The notes: a model not told the origin generated them from the sequence alone. A stretch of 64,000 nucleotides of DNA from Marinobacter szutsaonensis (GCF_039523335.1 NZ_BAAAFC010000001.1:1612001-1676000); one strand, 5' to 3'; positions 8,172 to 16,630 are shown, counted from the stretch's first letter. Numbers and translations are program-made.

Positions 8172-8417
8172 ATGGCTTACGAAACGATTGATGGTCAGAA
8201 GTACGAGAAGGAATTGCTGGACCTGGCCCGCAAGCACACTACGGGACGCGGGGAAGGCAAGCTTTCCAAGGATGAGGTTGCCGAGTTGTTCAAGTCGGCG
8301 CAGGATGGCCCCGGGGTCACCGAGACCGAGAAGAATACCCTTGCCTATATTCGCGATACCTTTGAATTCACGGATGCAGCTGCGGCGGATTTTGATGCCG
8401 CCTTTGCCAAGCTTTAG
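8172..8417 (+). CDS. Small acidic hypothetical protein
   Basis: 81-residue soluble protein with no signal peptide or membrane segment. I do not recognise a named family. It is rich in Asp, Glu, Ala and Lys and predicted mostly helical. A KLSKDEVAELF segment recalls an EF-hand-like helix but without a clear calcium loop. The ATG at 8172 follows GGAG at a long spacing of about 12 bases; the frame opens further upstream to 8085, but that extension looks non-coding. It stands alone between ssrA and the SDR gene. A near-perfect hairpin just after the stop may end its transcript. Confidence 0.65.
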   Translation: MAYETIDGQKYEKELLDLARKHTTGRGEGKLSKDEVAELFKSAQDGPGVTETEKNTLAYIRDTFEFTDAAAADFDAAFAKL

Positions 8418-8429
8418 CCATTCGTTCGA

Positions 8430-8453
8430 AAGGCTCTCAGCGCTGGGAGCCTT
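8430..8453 (+). terminator. Hairpin without a T-run after the small gene
   Basis: AAGGCTCTCAG (8430-8440) pairs with CTGGGAGCCTT (8443-8453) with one G-U pair. There is no following T-tract, so it may be a weak or factor-dependent terminator. Confidence 0.35.
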
Positions 8454-8559
8454 ACCCTGCCCCACAACTGTAGCCTCTGACCACTTCCCCTGACCTGACC
8501 AAGCTGGTATTCCTGGGCCTCACGCACACCCGTATCTACCAAGCCAAAAGGTCTTCGTC

Positions 8560-9216
8560 ATGACAATACTCATCACAGGCGCCAACCGGGGCATCGGTCA
8601 GGCATTAGCCGAGCAATGGCGCGATGCCGGGCAGACAGTGATTGCAACAGCCCGAAGCACGCCTGGCATGGAGCCTCTGGACGTTACCGATCCGGCCAGC
8701 ATCGAGGCGCTCGCCAAACGGCTTGATGGACAGCCGATCTCGACTCTGGTCTGCAACGCCGGCGTTTCCCTGGACAAGTTTGATGAACTGGAAACCGGTT
8801 ATGCCGCCGAAGACTGGGCACAGACCTTCGCGGTCAATGTCACCGGGGTTTTTCTGGTGGTTCAGGCCTTGTTGGCCAATCTGAGAGCCAGTAAAGATGC
8901 TGGTGAAAACCCTAAAATCGCAATCATCGCCAGCCAGATGGGCTCGCAGCAATCGCCCGCTGGCAACCGGTTCATTTATCGTGCCTCCAAGGCCGCGGCC
9001 ATCAATCTCGGGCGCAATCTTGCGGTGAGCCTTGAGAGTGAGGGCATTGCCGTCGGCATCTACCATCCGGGATGGATTGCCACGGATATGGGTGGCGAGT
9101 CGGCGGATCTGACCCTTGAGGATGCTGTACCAGGCTTGCGTAAGCAGATTGACGGGCTGACCTTGTCCGAAACCGGTTGTTTCAGGGACTGGGAAGGCCG
9201 GGATTGCGAATTTTGA
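8560..9216 (+). CDS. Short-chain dehydrogenase/reductase (SDR)
   Basis: 218-residue classical SDR. The nucleotide-binding TGANRGIG lies at residues 6-13 and CNAGV follows beta-4. The active site shows Ser125, Tyr140 and Lys144 (YRASK). The PGWIATDMGG segment after beta-6 is typical. The lack of an acidic residue after beta-2 (TARS) suggests NADPH preference, which is inference. The C-terminus is short. The substrate is unknown. The ExoD-like gene starts 22 bases downstream, so the two may be cotranscribed. Confidence 0.88.
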   Translation: MTILITGANRGIGQALAEQWRDAGQTVIATARSTPGMEPLDVTDPASIEALAKRLDGQPISTLVCNAGVSLDKFDELETGYAAEDWAQTFAVNVTGVFLVVQALLANLRASKDAGENPKIAIIASQMGSQQSPAGNRFIYRASKAAAINLGRNLAVSLESEGIAVGIYHPGWIATDMGGESADLTLEDAVPGLRKQIDGLTLSETGCFRDWEGRDCEF

Positions 9217-9238
9217 GTACCGGAGGACACCACGCCCC

Positions 9239-9835
9239 ATGAACCAGCCGGACGATCCGGAAAACCTCGAGCAACTGCTGGACCGCCTGCGCACCCGCAC
9301 CGATGGCCAGGCAGAGGTTTCGGTGGCGGATATCCTGAGTGCGGTCGGGGAGCGTTCCTTCGGCCCCGTCGCCCTGGTGGCGGGTCTGGTTGTGGTTGCC
9401 CCCCTCATTGGCGACATTCCAGGCGTGCCCACCGTGCTCGGGTTGCTGGTATTGCTGACGCTTGGCCAGCTGCTGTTCCTGCGCCACTCCATCTGGCTAC
9501 CAGCAGCCCTTGCCAACCGGAGGGTGGCACAGGCGAAACTGACCAGGGGCCTGGACTGGGTGGAGAAACCCGCGCGCTACCTGGACCGGTACACCAGGCC
9601 ACGCCTGGTCTGGCTCACCCGGGGCGCGGGGCAATATCTAATGGCCCTGGTGTGTCTGTCGGTGGCGCTGGCCATGCCGGCCATGGAGGTGGTGCCTTTC
9701 AGTGCCAATGGTGGTGGGCTGGCGCTGATGGCGTTCGGGTTGGCGATGATCGCCCGGGACGGGTTGCTGGCACTGTTCGCGACAACGGTCACGCTGGGTA
9801 CTTTCTGGTTTGTGGTGTCCGGGTTGATGGGGTGA
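9239..9835 (+). CDS. ExoD-family membrane protein
   Basis: 198-residue protein of the exopolysaccharide synthesis ExoD family. The N-terminal 50 residues are soluble (LEQLLDRLR...VSVADILSAVGERSFGP). The GERSFGP-x-A segment and the following hydrophobic stretch with PLIGDIPGVPTV are family hallmarks. Three or four hydrophobic helices follow. ExoD was named from rhizobial mutants with exopolysaccharide and alkali-sensitivity phenotypes; its biochemical role is unknown. GGAGG lies upstream of the ATG. Cotranscription with the SDR is likely from the short gap. Confidence 0.85.
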   Translation: MNQPDDPENLEQLLDRLRTRTDGQAEVSVADILSAVGERSFGPVALVAGLVVVAPLIGDIPGVPTVLGLLVLLTLGQLLFLRHSIWLPAALANRRVAQAKLTRGLDWVEKPARYLDRYTRPRLVWLTRGAGQYLMALVCLSVALAMPAMEVVPFSANGGGLALMAFGLAMIARDGLLALFATTVTLGTFWFVVSGLMG

Positions 9836-9877
9836 GAGCGGCGGTCCCTGCCCCCCACTACCAAACGCGGTCCCCGA

Positions 9878-10555
9878 TTACATCGAAAACCAGTTGCGCT
9901 TGATTTGCTCATAATCCTCTTTTCCGATAACCCCGGCTTCCGCCAGCCGGCGCATTTCCGCGACAGCCAGGGGAATTCGCCGTTTACCCTCGGGCAGCTG
10001 CCGCTGGCCACGGAGTATGCCTTCCCGGAGCTCGGTCAGGAACGAATCCACCTGCTCCCGGCTCGGGGTACGGGCGTCGATGGTGAATAACACCACATCG
10101 CTGTTCAAGGCCCGGAACTCGAAGATATGCCGGGTGGTGCGAACGGCGAGGGACATGAAGACGACGGCCAGCACCAGCGGTGCGATCAGCCAGGGCAGCG
10201 GTGCCGGGAATACCGAATACAGGGCCGCCGGTACAGTCATGCAGATAGCGCCGGCGAGCCAGAGGCCCAGCCGGTAATCCCGGATCTCCCTGGGTTCTTC
10301 CTGGACGAAGGTCAGATCAATCACCTGCTCCGGCAGGTCTTTCTTGCGCCGGTTGGTCTGGATCAGCAGGTAATGGCTGCTGAACCGTGTAAACAGTGTG
10401 CTGATTTTCGCGGATACCCGGGTCTGGCGCAGCCGGCGGTCAATCCGCCAGCTGTCCCGGGGCGGGACGCTCCAGCCGTCCCGTTGCATTTCAAGGTCTG
10501 GCACGCTCCATCGATCCAGTTCAATTACATCCTCCTGGGTCACAGCAATGGTCAC
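9878..10555 (-). CDS. Two-helix membrane protein at the end of the envelope operon
   Basis: 225 residues from a GTG start at 10553-10555, preceded by AAGGAGAC at good spacing; the open frame reaches 10645, but that part overlaps the upstream gene and has no ribosome site. Residues about 100-145 form two hydrophobic helices. The C-terminal 30 residues (AEMRRLAEAGVIGKEDYEQIKR) resemble a SHOCT-like helical motif. Function is not recognised. It lies 19 bases after the HzsA-like gene and is read in the same direction, so it is probably the last gene of the long operon. Confidence 0.72.
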   Translation of the reverse strand: MTIAVTQEDVIELDRWSVPDLEMQRDGWSVPPRDSWRIDRRLRQTRVSAKISTLFTRFSSHYLLIQTNRRKKDLPEQVIDLTFVQEEPREIRDYRLGLWLAGAICMTVPAALYSVFPAPLPWLIAPLVLAVVFMSLAVRTTRHIFEFRALNSDVVLFTIDARTPSREQVDSFLTELREGILRGQRQLPEGKRRIPLAVAEMRRLAEAGVIGKEDYEQIKRNWFSM

Positions 10556-10574
10556 GTTACGTCTCCTTATTCTT

Positions 10575-13493
10575 TTATTGTGTCGGGAATTCGAACTTGT
10601 CCGGGTCGTTGTAGATGTGCGCACCGCCATCCAGCCATTCCGCAATCAGGCGGAGCTCGGCTTCGGTGAGCATGCCCATGTGGCTCTCTCGGATCGCGGC
10701 GGTTTCCGCGGTTTCCACTTGGTACTCGTCGTCATCCGGGTCGTCATCGAACAGGCTGAAGAAGCGGGCACTGGCGATGGCGCCACGGCCGCTCATCAGG
10801 CGGCGGGCGAAGCATACGCCCGGGTCTGGGAGGACCGTCATGTCGCCCTGGACACCATCCGGGCACATGGTGGCAAGCTCCGAATCCGCCACTTCGACCC
10901 AGTCACCTCCCTCGGTCTGGCGGATGTAATAATCAGGCTCGAACAGCTCGACATAGGATTCGAGCTGGCGACCATCCCAGGAGGCATAGCCATCTCCCAG
11001 CAACAGGCCGTTCGAGGCGCCACTACCGGAGTCTCCGGGACAGGGCTTTCCGCCCTGTTCGGCGGCGGTGTGGCAATTCTGGCATGACGTGGTATTGCCG
11101 GTGTTCGGGTTGATCCGGCATTCCCGCCAGATCGGCTGGATGTGCTCCTGGTAGTTGATGGTGGCCTTGCAGTCCGCCGTCCAGTTGGTCAGGCAGCTCG
11201 GATCCGTGACCGGCTTCGGTGTGGTCAGGCCGCTGTAGCGAACTTCGAAGGCCAGGGATGGATCGGGTGGATTGGTCCAGAAATCCTCGAAATGCATGGT
11301 GTCCGCCCAGGTGGCCTGCAGGCCCTTGAGGGAGTCGATCAGGGCCTGGGCCATGGTGTCCTTCCACTGCACCGCCCGGATCTTCGGGTTGGCATTGGGG
11401 AACGGCATGCCGTCGCCCGGTGCACCCGGGTTGGCGGAGGCCAGTTCGACATCGGTCCGGGCATGGGGAATGTCCACTTCCGGATCGTGACAGCCATAGC
11501 ACTTGAGCTTCTCGCCCTCCTCCAGGCGCAGCGGCTGCGGGTGCTGCATCAGGTAGTTGTAGTTGTAATCCGGTGCGGCAATCAGATCCACCCGCTTGCC
11601 GTACTTGTTCACCACCTCGAAGCTGAAGTTGGTGTCCGCCGGTACCTTGACCATGGCGGAGCCGTCCGGCTCGACCATGGCATAAGAGAGAACATCGTAG
11701 AGAATACGGTTACCGGAACCCACCAGCGGTGTCAGACCCAGGGGCGGCTGCGGACCATCGGGCGGGTTCAGGATCTCGTCGGTCAGAATGGCCTGCTCCA
11801 GTTCCGGGGGAATCTGGCGTACGCCAACCACCCGGATGAAGCGTTCGGAGCGATCGTCTGGACGGGTCAGGCTGGGGTCGCGGCGGGTCTCGATGCCGCC
11901 GTCATACAGCTCGGCCATGTCGGCGCCGTCCATATCGTAGATGCTGCGGATCTCGAACAGGGCGGTGTTGTCTTCCAGTTGCAGGTCGTGGCGCTCACCG
12001 GTGTAGGGTTCAGCCAGCTCATTACGATCGGCGATGACGATATCGGTATAAAGAGCCTGCTTGTGGCCCTGGACCACCGGCAGCCGGGTATTCTCGATGG
12101 GGTCCACCATCCAGATGCCGTATCGGGGCTCACCCAGATTCTCGGTGGTGGCGCTGCCCTCACAGGGAGTACTGGTGGTGCCATCGGTGGTCAGGCATTG
12201 GGCCCAGCTGGCAAGCAGACGGGCAGAGCCATCGTTGTATGGCGCAACGGCGCTGTACCAGCCGTTCGGGGACACCTGGTTGGGGTAGAAGTTGACCAGC
12301 CCGGGAGTCATGGACTCCTCGGCTTCGCCGATCACGCTCTCGTCTACGGGCTTGCCGACAGCAAAGAAATTCTTGCTGTTGATCTTCACCACATCGCCGC
12401 CGTAAATCGGGTTGTAGATATGGCGCATGGTTGTCAGCAGGTTGCCGTCATCCAGGGGAATCGGGTCCATGTAATGGATGAAGGAGGCGTCGGAGAACTC
12501 CTCGCTCAGGCTGCCGAAGTAACGGTGCACGTTACCGCCGGCCGGCGTGATGCGGTACATGCTCAGCACGTCTTCCACGAACACCCGCTCGCCTTCGACT
12601 TCACCAGCCAGGGACGCGCTGCATTTGTCCTCTACGGTCCATTCCTTCGGATCCTCCAGGCCGGAGGGGAAGCCACCACCATTGCCCTGGCCGTACCCGC
12701 CGCCGTGGGGGTGCTGGTTGAAGTTGGGGTCGTCGATGTTTTCCAGGGTGCAGTCGGTCAGGGTTTCATAGATGCGGCCGAACCGGATGAACACCACATG
12801 TCCATCGTTCATGGTGCTCGGCTCGATGTCATGGAACTGGCCAAAGGTGATCTGCACCAGCTCGCTGCCGTCCGGCTTGACCGAGTGCAGCAGCGAGGCC
12901 GGCTCGTCGAAGTCTTCCAGGTACTCGCGCAGGTCCAGTTTCTGCCAGTCACCCCGGGAATGCTGGCGGCTGGAGGAGAAGATGATCCGGCCTTCGTTGG
13001 TGTAGGTGGGGTTGGTGTCCTCACCCGCATTGGCCACCAGATCGTCTTCGAAGATCCGTCGCACCTCACCGGTGGCGAAGGTGTACTCGAATATGTTCCA
13101 GGTGAAGTTGTCGGGGCTTTCCGCCGGGCCATGGGCGGCAAAGACCATGCGCTCGCCGTCCGGCGAGACATCCAGATCCTTGACGTCATAGTCCCCGCCG
13201 AAATACCCCGCCAGCACATGGCGTTCGTCCGAACTGAGAGCAATGCGGTCCCGCACCATCAGCTTTGCCCCGGGTTTGAACGCATAGGGCGCCCGGGGGT
13301 CCAGCGGCGGCCGGGCATTGACGGAGGCGGTCTCGCCCATGTCCGGGTAGTCCCGGACTACATAGGCAAAGGGCTGGTCGGAAAGCATTTCCTCCTGCCC
13401 TTCGCTGATCTGTCCCTCAAAACATCCGGTCAGCCCGACCAGTCCGAGGCTGGCCAGGGCCAGGAGGCGCAATCCGCTGCTAAATCCGATCAT
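10575..13493 (-). CDS. HzsA-like di-heme c-type cytochrome lipoprotein with a predicted beta-propeller
   Basis: 972-residue exported lipoprotein. The signal peptide ends in a lipobox LTGC, with Cys at about residue 24. The ATG at 13491-13493 is favoured over one seven codons upstream because AGAGAG precedes it. The first 500 residues contain repeated propeller-like strands (LDVSPDGERMVFAAHG, GRIIFSSSR). Two c-type heme motifs follow: CYGCH at 665-669 and CQNCH at 804-808. The arrangement recalls the HzsA-related proteins widespread outside anammox bacteria; I infer electron transfer or ligand binding, not hydrazine synthesis. It follows the TonB/AgmX-like gene after a 66-base gap holding a strong stem-loop. 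Confidence 0.82.
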   Translation of the reverse strand: MIGFSSGLRLLALASLGLVGLTGCFEGQISEGQEEMLSDQPFAYVVRDYPDMGETASVNARPPLDPRAPYAFKPGAKLMVRDRIALSSDERHVLAGYFGGDYDVKDLDVSPDGERMVFAAHGPAESPDNFTWNIFEYTFATGEVRRIFEDDLVANAGEDTNPTYTNEGRIIFSSSRQHSRGDWQKLDLREYLEDFDEPASLLHSVKPDGSELVQITFGQFHDIEPSTMNDGHVVFIRFGRIYETLTDCTLENIDDPNFNQHPHGGGYGQGNGGGFPSGLEDPKEWTVEDKCSASLAGEVEGERVFVEDVLSMYRITPAGGNVHRYFGSLSEEFSDASFIHYMDPIPLDDGNLLTTMRHIYNPIYGGDVVKINSKNFFAVGKPVDESVIGEAEESMTPGLVNFYPNQVSPNGWYSAVAPYNDGSARLLASWAQCLTTDGTTSTPCEGSATTENLGEPRYGIWMVDPIENTRLPVVQGHKQALYTDIVIADRNELAEPYTGERHDLQLEDNTALFEIRSIYDMDGADMAELYDGGIETRRDPSLTRPDDRSERFIRVVGVRQIPPELEQAILTDEILNPPDGPQPPLGLTPLVGSGNRILYDVLSYAMVEPDGSAMVKVPADTNFSFEVVNKYGKRVDLIAAPDYNYNYLMQHPQPLRLEEGEKLKCYGCHDPEVDIPHARTDVELASANPGAPGDGMPFPNANPKIRAVQWKDTMAQALIDSLKGLQATWADTMHFEDFWTNPPDPSLAFEVRYSGLTTPKPVTDPSCLTNWTADCKATINYQEHIQPIWRECRINPNTGNTTSCQNCHTAAEQGGKPCPGDSGSGASNGLLLGDGYASWDGRQLESYVELFEPDYYIRQTEGGDWVEVADSELATMCPDGVQGDMTVLPDPGVCFARRLMSGRGAIASARFFSLFDDDPDDDEYQVETAETAAIRESHMGMLTEAELRLIAEWLDGGAHIYNDPDKFEFPTQ

Positions 13494-13521
13494 GATGTCT
13501 CTCTCCACCTGCACATCCGTT

Positions 13522-13554
13522 GCACCGGTACCCGGCGGAGGCCGGGCCCGGTGC
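13522..13554 (-). promoter_or_regulatory. Stem-loop between the AgmX-like and HzsA-like genes
   Basis: Nested inverted repeats are present: GCACCGG (13522-13528) with CCGGTGC (13548-13554), and inside them CCCGGC (13531-13536) with GCCGGG (13541-13546) around GGAG. No T-run follows in the reading direction, so RNA processing, mRNA stabilisation or partial termination inside the operon is more likely than full termination. Confidence 0.5.
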
Positions 13555-13559
13555 GTTCA

Positions 13560-14507
13560 TCAACCAGGCATGAAATCAAACTTGTAATTGACGGGGGTGG
13601 CCGCCACGTCTTCCGGGCCAAACGAGATCATCTGGATCCGCGCCAGCAGTTTGAGCTCCAGACGCTGATCCCCCAGCTGGCTGTCCACCAGCTCGATGTC
13701 GGAGATACTACCGTCCGGCTCGATCACGATGTGGAAGACAAACTTGCCCTGCAGTCCGGGATCGCTGCGCAATGCCCGGTTGTAGAGCGCGTAGATGGCC
13801 CCCTTGTGCTGCTCGAAGACCCGCCGGATGGATTCCATGTCCCGGCCACCGGCCACCGTCGAGCTGCGTGAGCCACCGTTGCCACTGGCACCGCTGCCAC
13901 CACCACCGGAGCCATTGCCGATGGGGCTTTCCACCGCGGTGGAGCCTTTCCCGGCCAGCTGGGTACCGGAGCCGGTATCGTTCATCACCGAGCTGTTCAC
14001 ACCGCCACTGGTCTTGTTGGCCGAAGTGGCCCCCAGTACCGAGCGGGCAGCCTTGGCGGCGGCGCCGGTCTTCACGTTGGTGTTTTGAGCCTGAAGCTTG
14101 GCCACGTCAGCGGAGCTACGCAGGGCTGACAGTTCCTTGGAGAACGCCGCGACGCCCATCTTCGAAACCTTTTCCCGGGCCTTTTTCACTTCCTTGGCCG
14201 GTGCCGGCTCCGGAGCCGCCTTCTTGGCCTCGGTGGGCTCGGTTTTCTCTTCCTGCTTCACCGGCTCGGGTGGCGGAGGTGGCGGGGCCACCTTGCGTTG
14301 CTCGATCAGGACCTTGGCCAGGGTCGGGGGTACCCGCTCCTTCTCCTCCCGATCGATTTCCGGCAGCGGCAGCCAGGGAAAGATCACCGCCAGCAGCAGG
14401 AGCAGCAGCAACAAACGTTTGAGAATGCGTTTGAAGCGGCTGTCCTCGTCACCGCTGGCGTCCCAGGGCAATGAAAAGTCGTAAGGTGTTGCTGTCATTG
14501 CTGTCAT
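13560..14507 (-). CDS. TonB-like energy-transducing protein with AgmX/PglI C-terminal domain
   Basis: 315 residues, built like TonB: a short cytoplasmic N-terminus, one membrane helix at about 32-48, a periplasmic Pro/Glu/Lys linker with a run of six prolines near 75, a long Gly/Ser/Thr low-complexity region, and a C-terminal domain (about 222-315). That domain has the GKFVFHIVIEPDGSI core typical of the AgmX/PglI branch of TonB C-terminal domains. It should couple the ExbB/ExbD motor to a partner across the periplasm. Gene order ExbB-ExbD-ExbD-TonB with gaps of 19 bases or fewer supports one complex. In Myxococcus, proteins with this domain belong to the gliding machinery. Confidence 0.88.
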   Translation of the reverse strand: MTAMTATPYDFSLPWDASGDEDSRFKRILKRLLLLLLLLAVIFPWLPLPEIDREEKERVPPTLAKVLIEQRKVAPPPPPPEPVKQEEKTEPTEAKKAAPEPAPAKEVKKAREKVSKMGVAAFSKELSALRSSADVAKLQAQNTNVKTGAAAKAARSVLGATSANKTSGGVNSSVMNDTGSGTQLAGKGSTAVESPIGNGSGGGGSGASGNGGSRSSTVAGGRDMESIRRVFEQHKGAIYALYNRALRSDPGLQGKFVFHIVIEPDGSISDIELVDSQLGDQRLELKLLARIQMISFGPEDVAATPVNYKFDFMPG

Positions 14508-14520
14508 CGATTCCCTCCTG

Positions 14521-15030
14521 TCATGCGCCGCTGCTGCCGGATACCCGTGAAACGGCCATGGAGAGGTCCCGATAGTCCGCCTTGGCGCAGGTCAGCATCA
14601 CCCGCTTGAGCAGCGCGTAGGGGATTTCCTGGTCACCGAGGATGGTCACGGCACGCCCAAGGCTCTTCTCCCGCTCGGTCAGTTCCGTGCGCTTGCTGGC
14701 CTGGAACGTGAGCTCTTCCATCAGGCCATCGATCAGGCCATCGGAGGCAATCACCTCATCCAGGGTGGCGACCGGGCGGCCATCCACCAGGATGTCATCC
14801 TCGGTGATCGTCACCACGGTGGTCTCCTTCGGGCGTTCCTCTGCGGTCGAGTCCGGCAGGGCAACGTCGTTGACCTTGATCAGCTGGTTGGCACCGGAGT
14901 TCAACAGCAGGAAGAACACCAGGATGGTGAAGATATCCATGAGCGAGACCAGGTTGAGCTTGGCCGGCTTCATGAAGGTCTTGGCGCTGCTCTGGAGGCC
15001 GAAGGACGTGAACTTGTCGTTCGCGTTCAT
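14521..15030 (-). CDS. ExbD/TolR-type motor subunit with the canonical Asp
   Basis: 169-residue biopolymer-transport subunit. One membrane helix at about 27-46 carries the conserved proton-path aspartate (Asp32 in SLMDIFTILVFF). The periplasmic part shows the usual ExbD strands (DDILVDGRPVATLDEV) and a C-terminal ILGDQEIPYALLKRVM segment. The start ATG overlaps the upstream ExbD gene by four bases (ATGA), showing translational coupling. With the TolQ/ExbB protein it should form a proton-driven stator that energises the AgmX-like protein. Confidence 0.92.
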   Translation of the reverse strand: MNANDKFTSFGLQSSAKTFMKPAKLNLVSLMDIFTILVFFLLLNSGANQLIKVNDVALPDSTAEERPKETTVVTITEDDILVDGRPVATLDEVIASDGLIDGLMEELTFQASKRTELTEREKSLGRAVTILGDQEIPYALLKRVMLTCAKADYRDLSMAVSRVSGSSGA

Positions 15031-15557
15031 GACTTACCTCCCTTCTTGGGCGCATCCCCCAGGGAGATTTCCGGGAACAGCTCGACATCCACCGCATCGG
15101 TTACCACGACGGTCTTCGCGACCCGAAGGGTATCCATGGTGGACACCAGGGACTGGTAGGTGACGCCGGGCTCGGACAGCAGCAGGGCGTCGTTCTTGGC
15201 GATGTTCTTGGCCGCCAGCCGACGTTTGATCTCCTGCAGCACCTCGGAGAGGGTGCGGAAATTGTGGCGGGCTTCCTCGCCCTCGGCTTCGGGCTCAATC
15301 TTGTCAATGGTCTTGACCAGATTACCGCTGGGGTAATACACCTCGATGCCGGACTGCCGCACCACCACTTCCAGCTGCCGGTTCTCCTCGGCACTGGCGG
15401 TCTGGGCACCGGTCAGGTCGGGCAGATTGAGCTCCAGAATCGAGATATGGTTGAACACCATACTCATCAGCAGTACCGGCACCAGCACGATCATGAGGTT
15501 CATGAACGCCGTGATGTCGATATCCGCCTCTTCCTGTTCTCTGCGTTTTGTAAACAT
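15027..15557 (-). CDS. ExbD/TolR-type motor subunit with Asn in place of the membrane Asp
   Basis: 176-residue second ExbD paralogue. It has the N-terminal charged segment (REQEEADIDITAF) and a membrane helix at about 17-35. Aligned on the other ExbD, the proton-path aspartate is replaced by Asn20 (FMNLMIVLVPVLLM). The periplasmic domain is intact and contains an extra Glu-rich insert (EPEAEGEEARHN) near 90. It sits between ExbB (19 bases upstream) and the first ExbD (overlap of four bases). A hetero-oligomeric stator with one active and one inactive ExbD is the likely reading. Confidence 0.9.
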   Translation of the reverse strand: MFTKRREQEEADIDITAFMNLMIVLVPVLLMSMVFNHISILELNLPDLTGAQTASAEENRQLEVVVRQSGIEVYYPSGNLVKTIDKIEPEAEGEEARHNFRTLSEVLQEIKRRLAAKNIAKNDALLLSEPGVTYQSLVSTMDTLRVAKTVVVTDAVDVELFPEISLGDAPKKGGKS

Positions 15558-15576
15558 AAGGAATTACCCGCTGTGA

Positions 15577-16242
15577 TCAGGCGTCGGACTCACGCGTGTT
15601 AACAGCGCGACGATTGCTGCGAACGATGGTGTTCAGGGCCTTTACGCCGGCCATTTCGATGCTCTCGACGATTTCCAGGGTCTTGTTCTGCAGCAGGGAG
15701 TGGATCAGCAGCAGCGGGATCGCCGCGATCAGGCCGAAGGCCGTGGTGTTCATGGCCACCGAAATGGACTGGGACAGCAGCGTAGCCTTGTCCGCCGGAT
15801 CCGCGTTGGCCACGGCGGTAAAGGCGGCGATCAGACCGATGATGGTACCGAGCAGCCCCAGCAGGGTGGAGACGTTGGCCAGGATGGACAGGTAGTTGGT
15901 GCGCTTGGACAGGCGCGGAATGCTCTCCATCACGCCTTCCTGCATGGCGGCGTGGATGTCATCCCGGCGCGGGGAGGCTCGCATGGTGTCGAGACCAACG
16001 GAAATCAGACGTGAGATCGCGGAGTTGCCGGACTGGGCCGCCTGCTCGGCCTGATCGAATTTGTTTTCATTCATCAGCGGCAACAGTTCGCTGTAGGCGG
16101 ACCGGTTGGATTGGTAGGCCCGCTTGAGGAATACCCAGCGCTCCACCGCAATGGCCAGGCCGACAAACAGCACCAGGGCGATGGGGAACATGAAAGCGCC
16201 GCCTTCCTGGAAGAATGAAACAATGCTTGTGTAAACGTTCAT
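15577..16242 (-). CDS. MotA/TolQ/ExbB-type proton-channel protein
   Basis: 221-residue inner-membrane protein with the family's three helices: near 16-34, about 118-142 (LGLLGTIIGLIAAF) and about 160-182 (TTAFGLIAAIPLLL). The cytoplasmic loop between helices 1 and 2 is Arg-rich (RASPRRDDIH). No N-terminal extension is present, so it is TolQ-like in size. It is followed by two ExbD genes and the TonB-like gene, making a full ExbBD-TonB-type module. It is distinct from the cell-division Tol system, because tolA, tolB and pal are absent here. Confidence 0.93.
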   Translation of the reverse strand: MNVYTSIVSFFQEGGAFMFPIALVLFVGLAIAVERWVFLKRAYQSNRSAYSELLPLMNENKFDQAEQAAQSGNSAISRLISVGLDTMRASPRRDDIHAAMQEGVMESIPRLSKRTNYLSILANVSTLLGLLGTIIGLIAAFTAVANADPADKATLLSQSISVAMNTTAFGLIAAIPLLLIHSLLQNKTLEIVESIEMAGVKALNTIVRSNRRAVNTRESDA

Positions 16243-16283
16243 GGCAGGTCTCCAGACTTTTCTTTTCGTTCGGTTGCAGTTTT

Positions 16284-16604
16284 TCAGTTAGTGCTTTGCC
16301 CCGAGGGCCCGGCTGGGGCCTCCAGGGAAAGTTCGTCGTAGAAGCGCATGGTCCGGGCGTGTATGTCCCGATCCACCACTTCGAATACCCGGCCAGACAC
16401 CGACGTGATCGAGCGGTACAGGTTGTCCGGCCCCTCTGGTGGCTTCCAGGGGATGAAGTAACTCACCGACGGCTGCTCCTTGTCCCCGACAAAGGTACTC
16501 TCCAGATCGATGGACTCCTGGGCGCTGGCCGGAGCCGCAATCGCCCCACCCAGACACAGGGTCGCCGCAACGAGCCAGCCGGCCCCTGGATTCAGCATTC
16601 CCAT
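16284..16604 (-). CDS. Small secreted hypothetical protein
   Basis: 106 residues with an N-terminal signal peptide ending near APASAQE (about residue 28). The mature part of about 78 residues is mixed polar, with aromatic patches (SVSYFIPWKPPEG) and no Cys, so it should be a soluble periplasmic or surface protein. AGGAGA precedes the ATG at 16602-16604. I do not recognise a family. Its position between the TPR lipoprotein and ExbB suggests an accessory subunit of the envelope complex. Confidence 0.7.
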   Translation of the reverse strand: MGMLNPGAGWLVAATLCLGGAIAAPASAQESIDLESTFVGDKEQPSVSYFIPWKPPEGPDNLYRSITSVSGRVFEVVDRDIHARTMRFYDELSLEAPAGPSGQSTN

Positions 16605-16630
16605 GGCATTCTCCTAGTCCTGTTCTTCGC

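Noticed and set aside
10575..13493. Evidence for anammox or hydrazine metabolism
   Set aside because: Only one HzsA-like protein is present. The beta/gamma subunits and hydrazine dehydrogenase are absent, and the host looks like a heterotrophic marine bacterium.
11142..13871. Long rightward open frame (909 codons) antisense to the HzsA-like gene
   Set aside because: It is the mirror of a GC-rich coding gene. Its translation is low-complexity in Gly, Val, His and Gln without domain motifs, while the minus strand has heme motifs and a lipobox.
15027..16242. The cell-division Tol-Pal system
   Set aside because: tolA, tolB, pal and cpoB are missing, and the TonB-like partner has an AgmX-type C-terminal domain.
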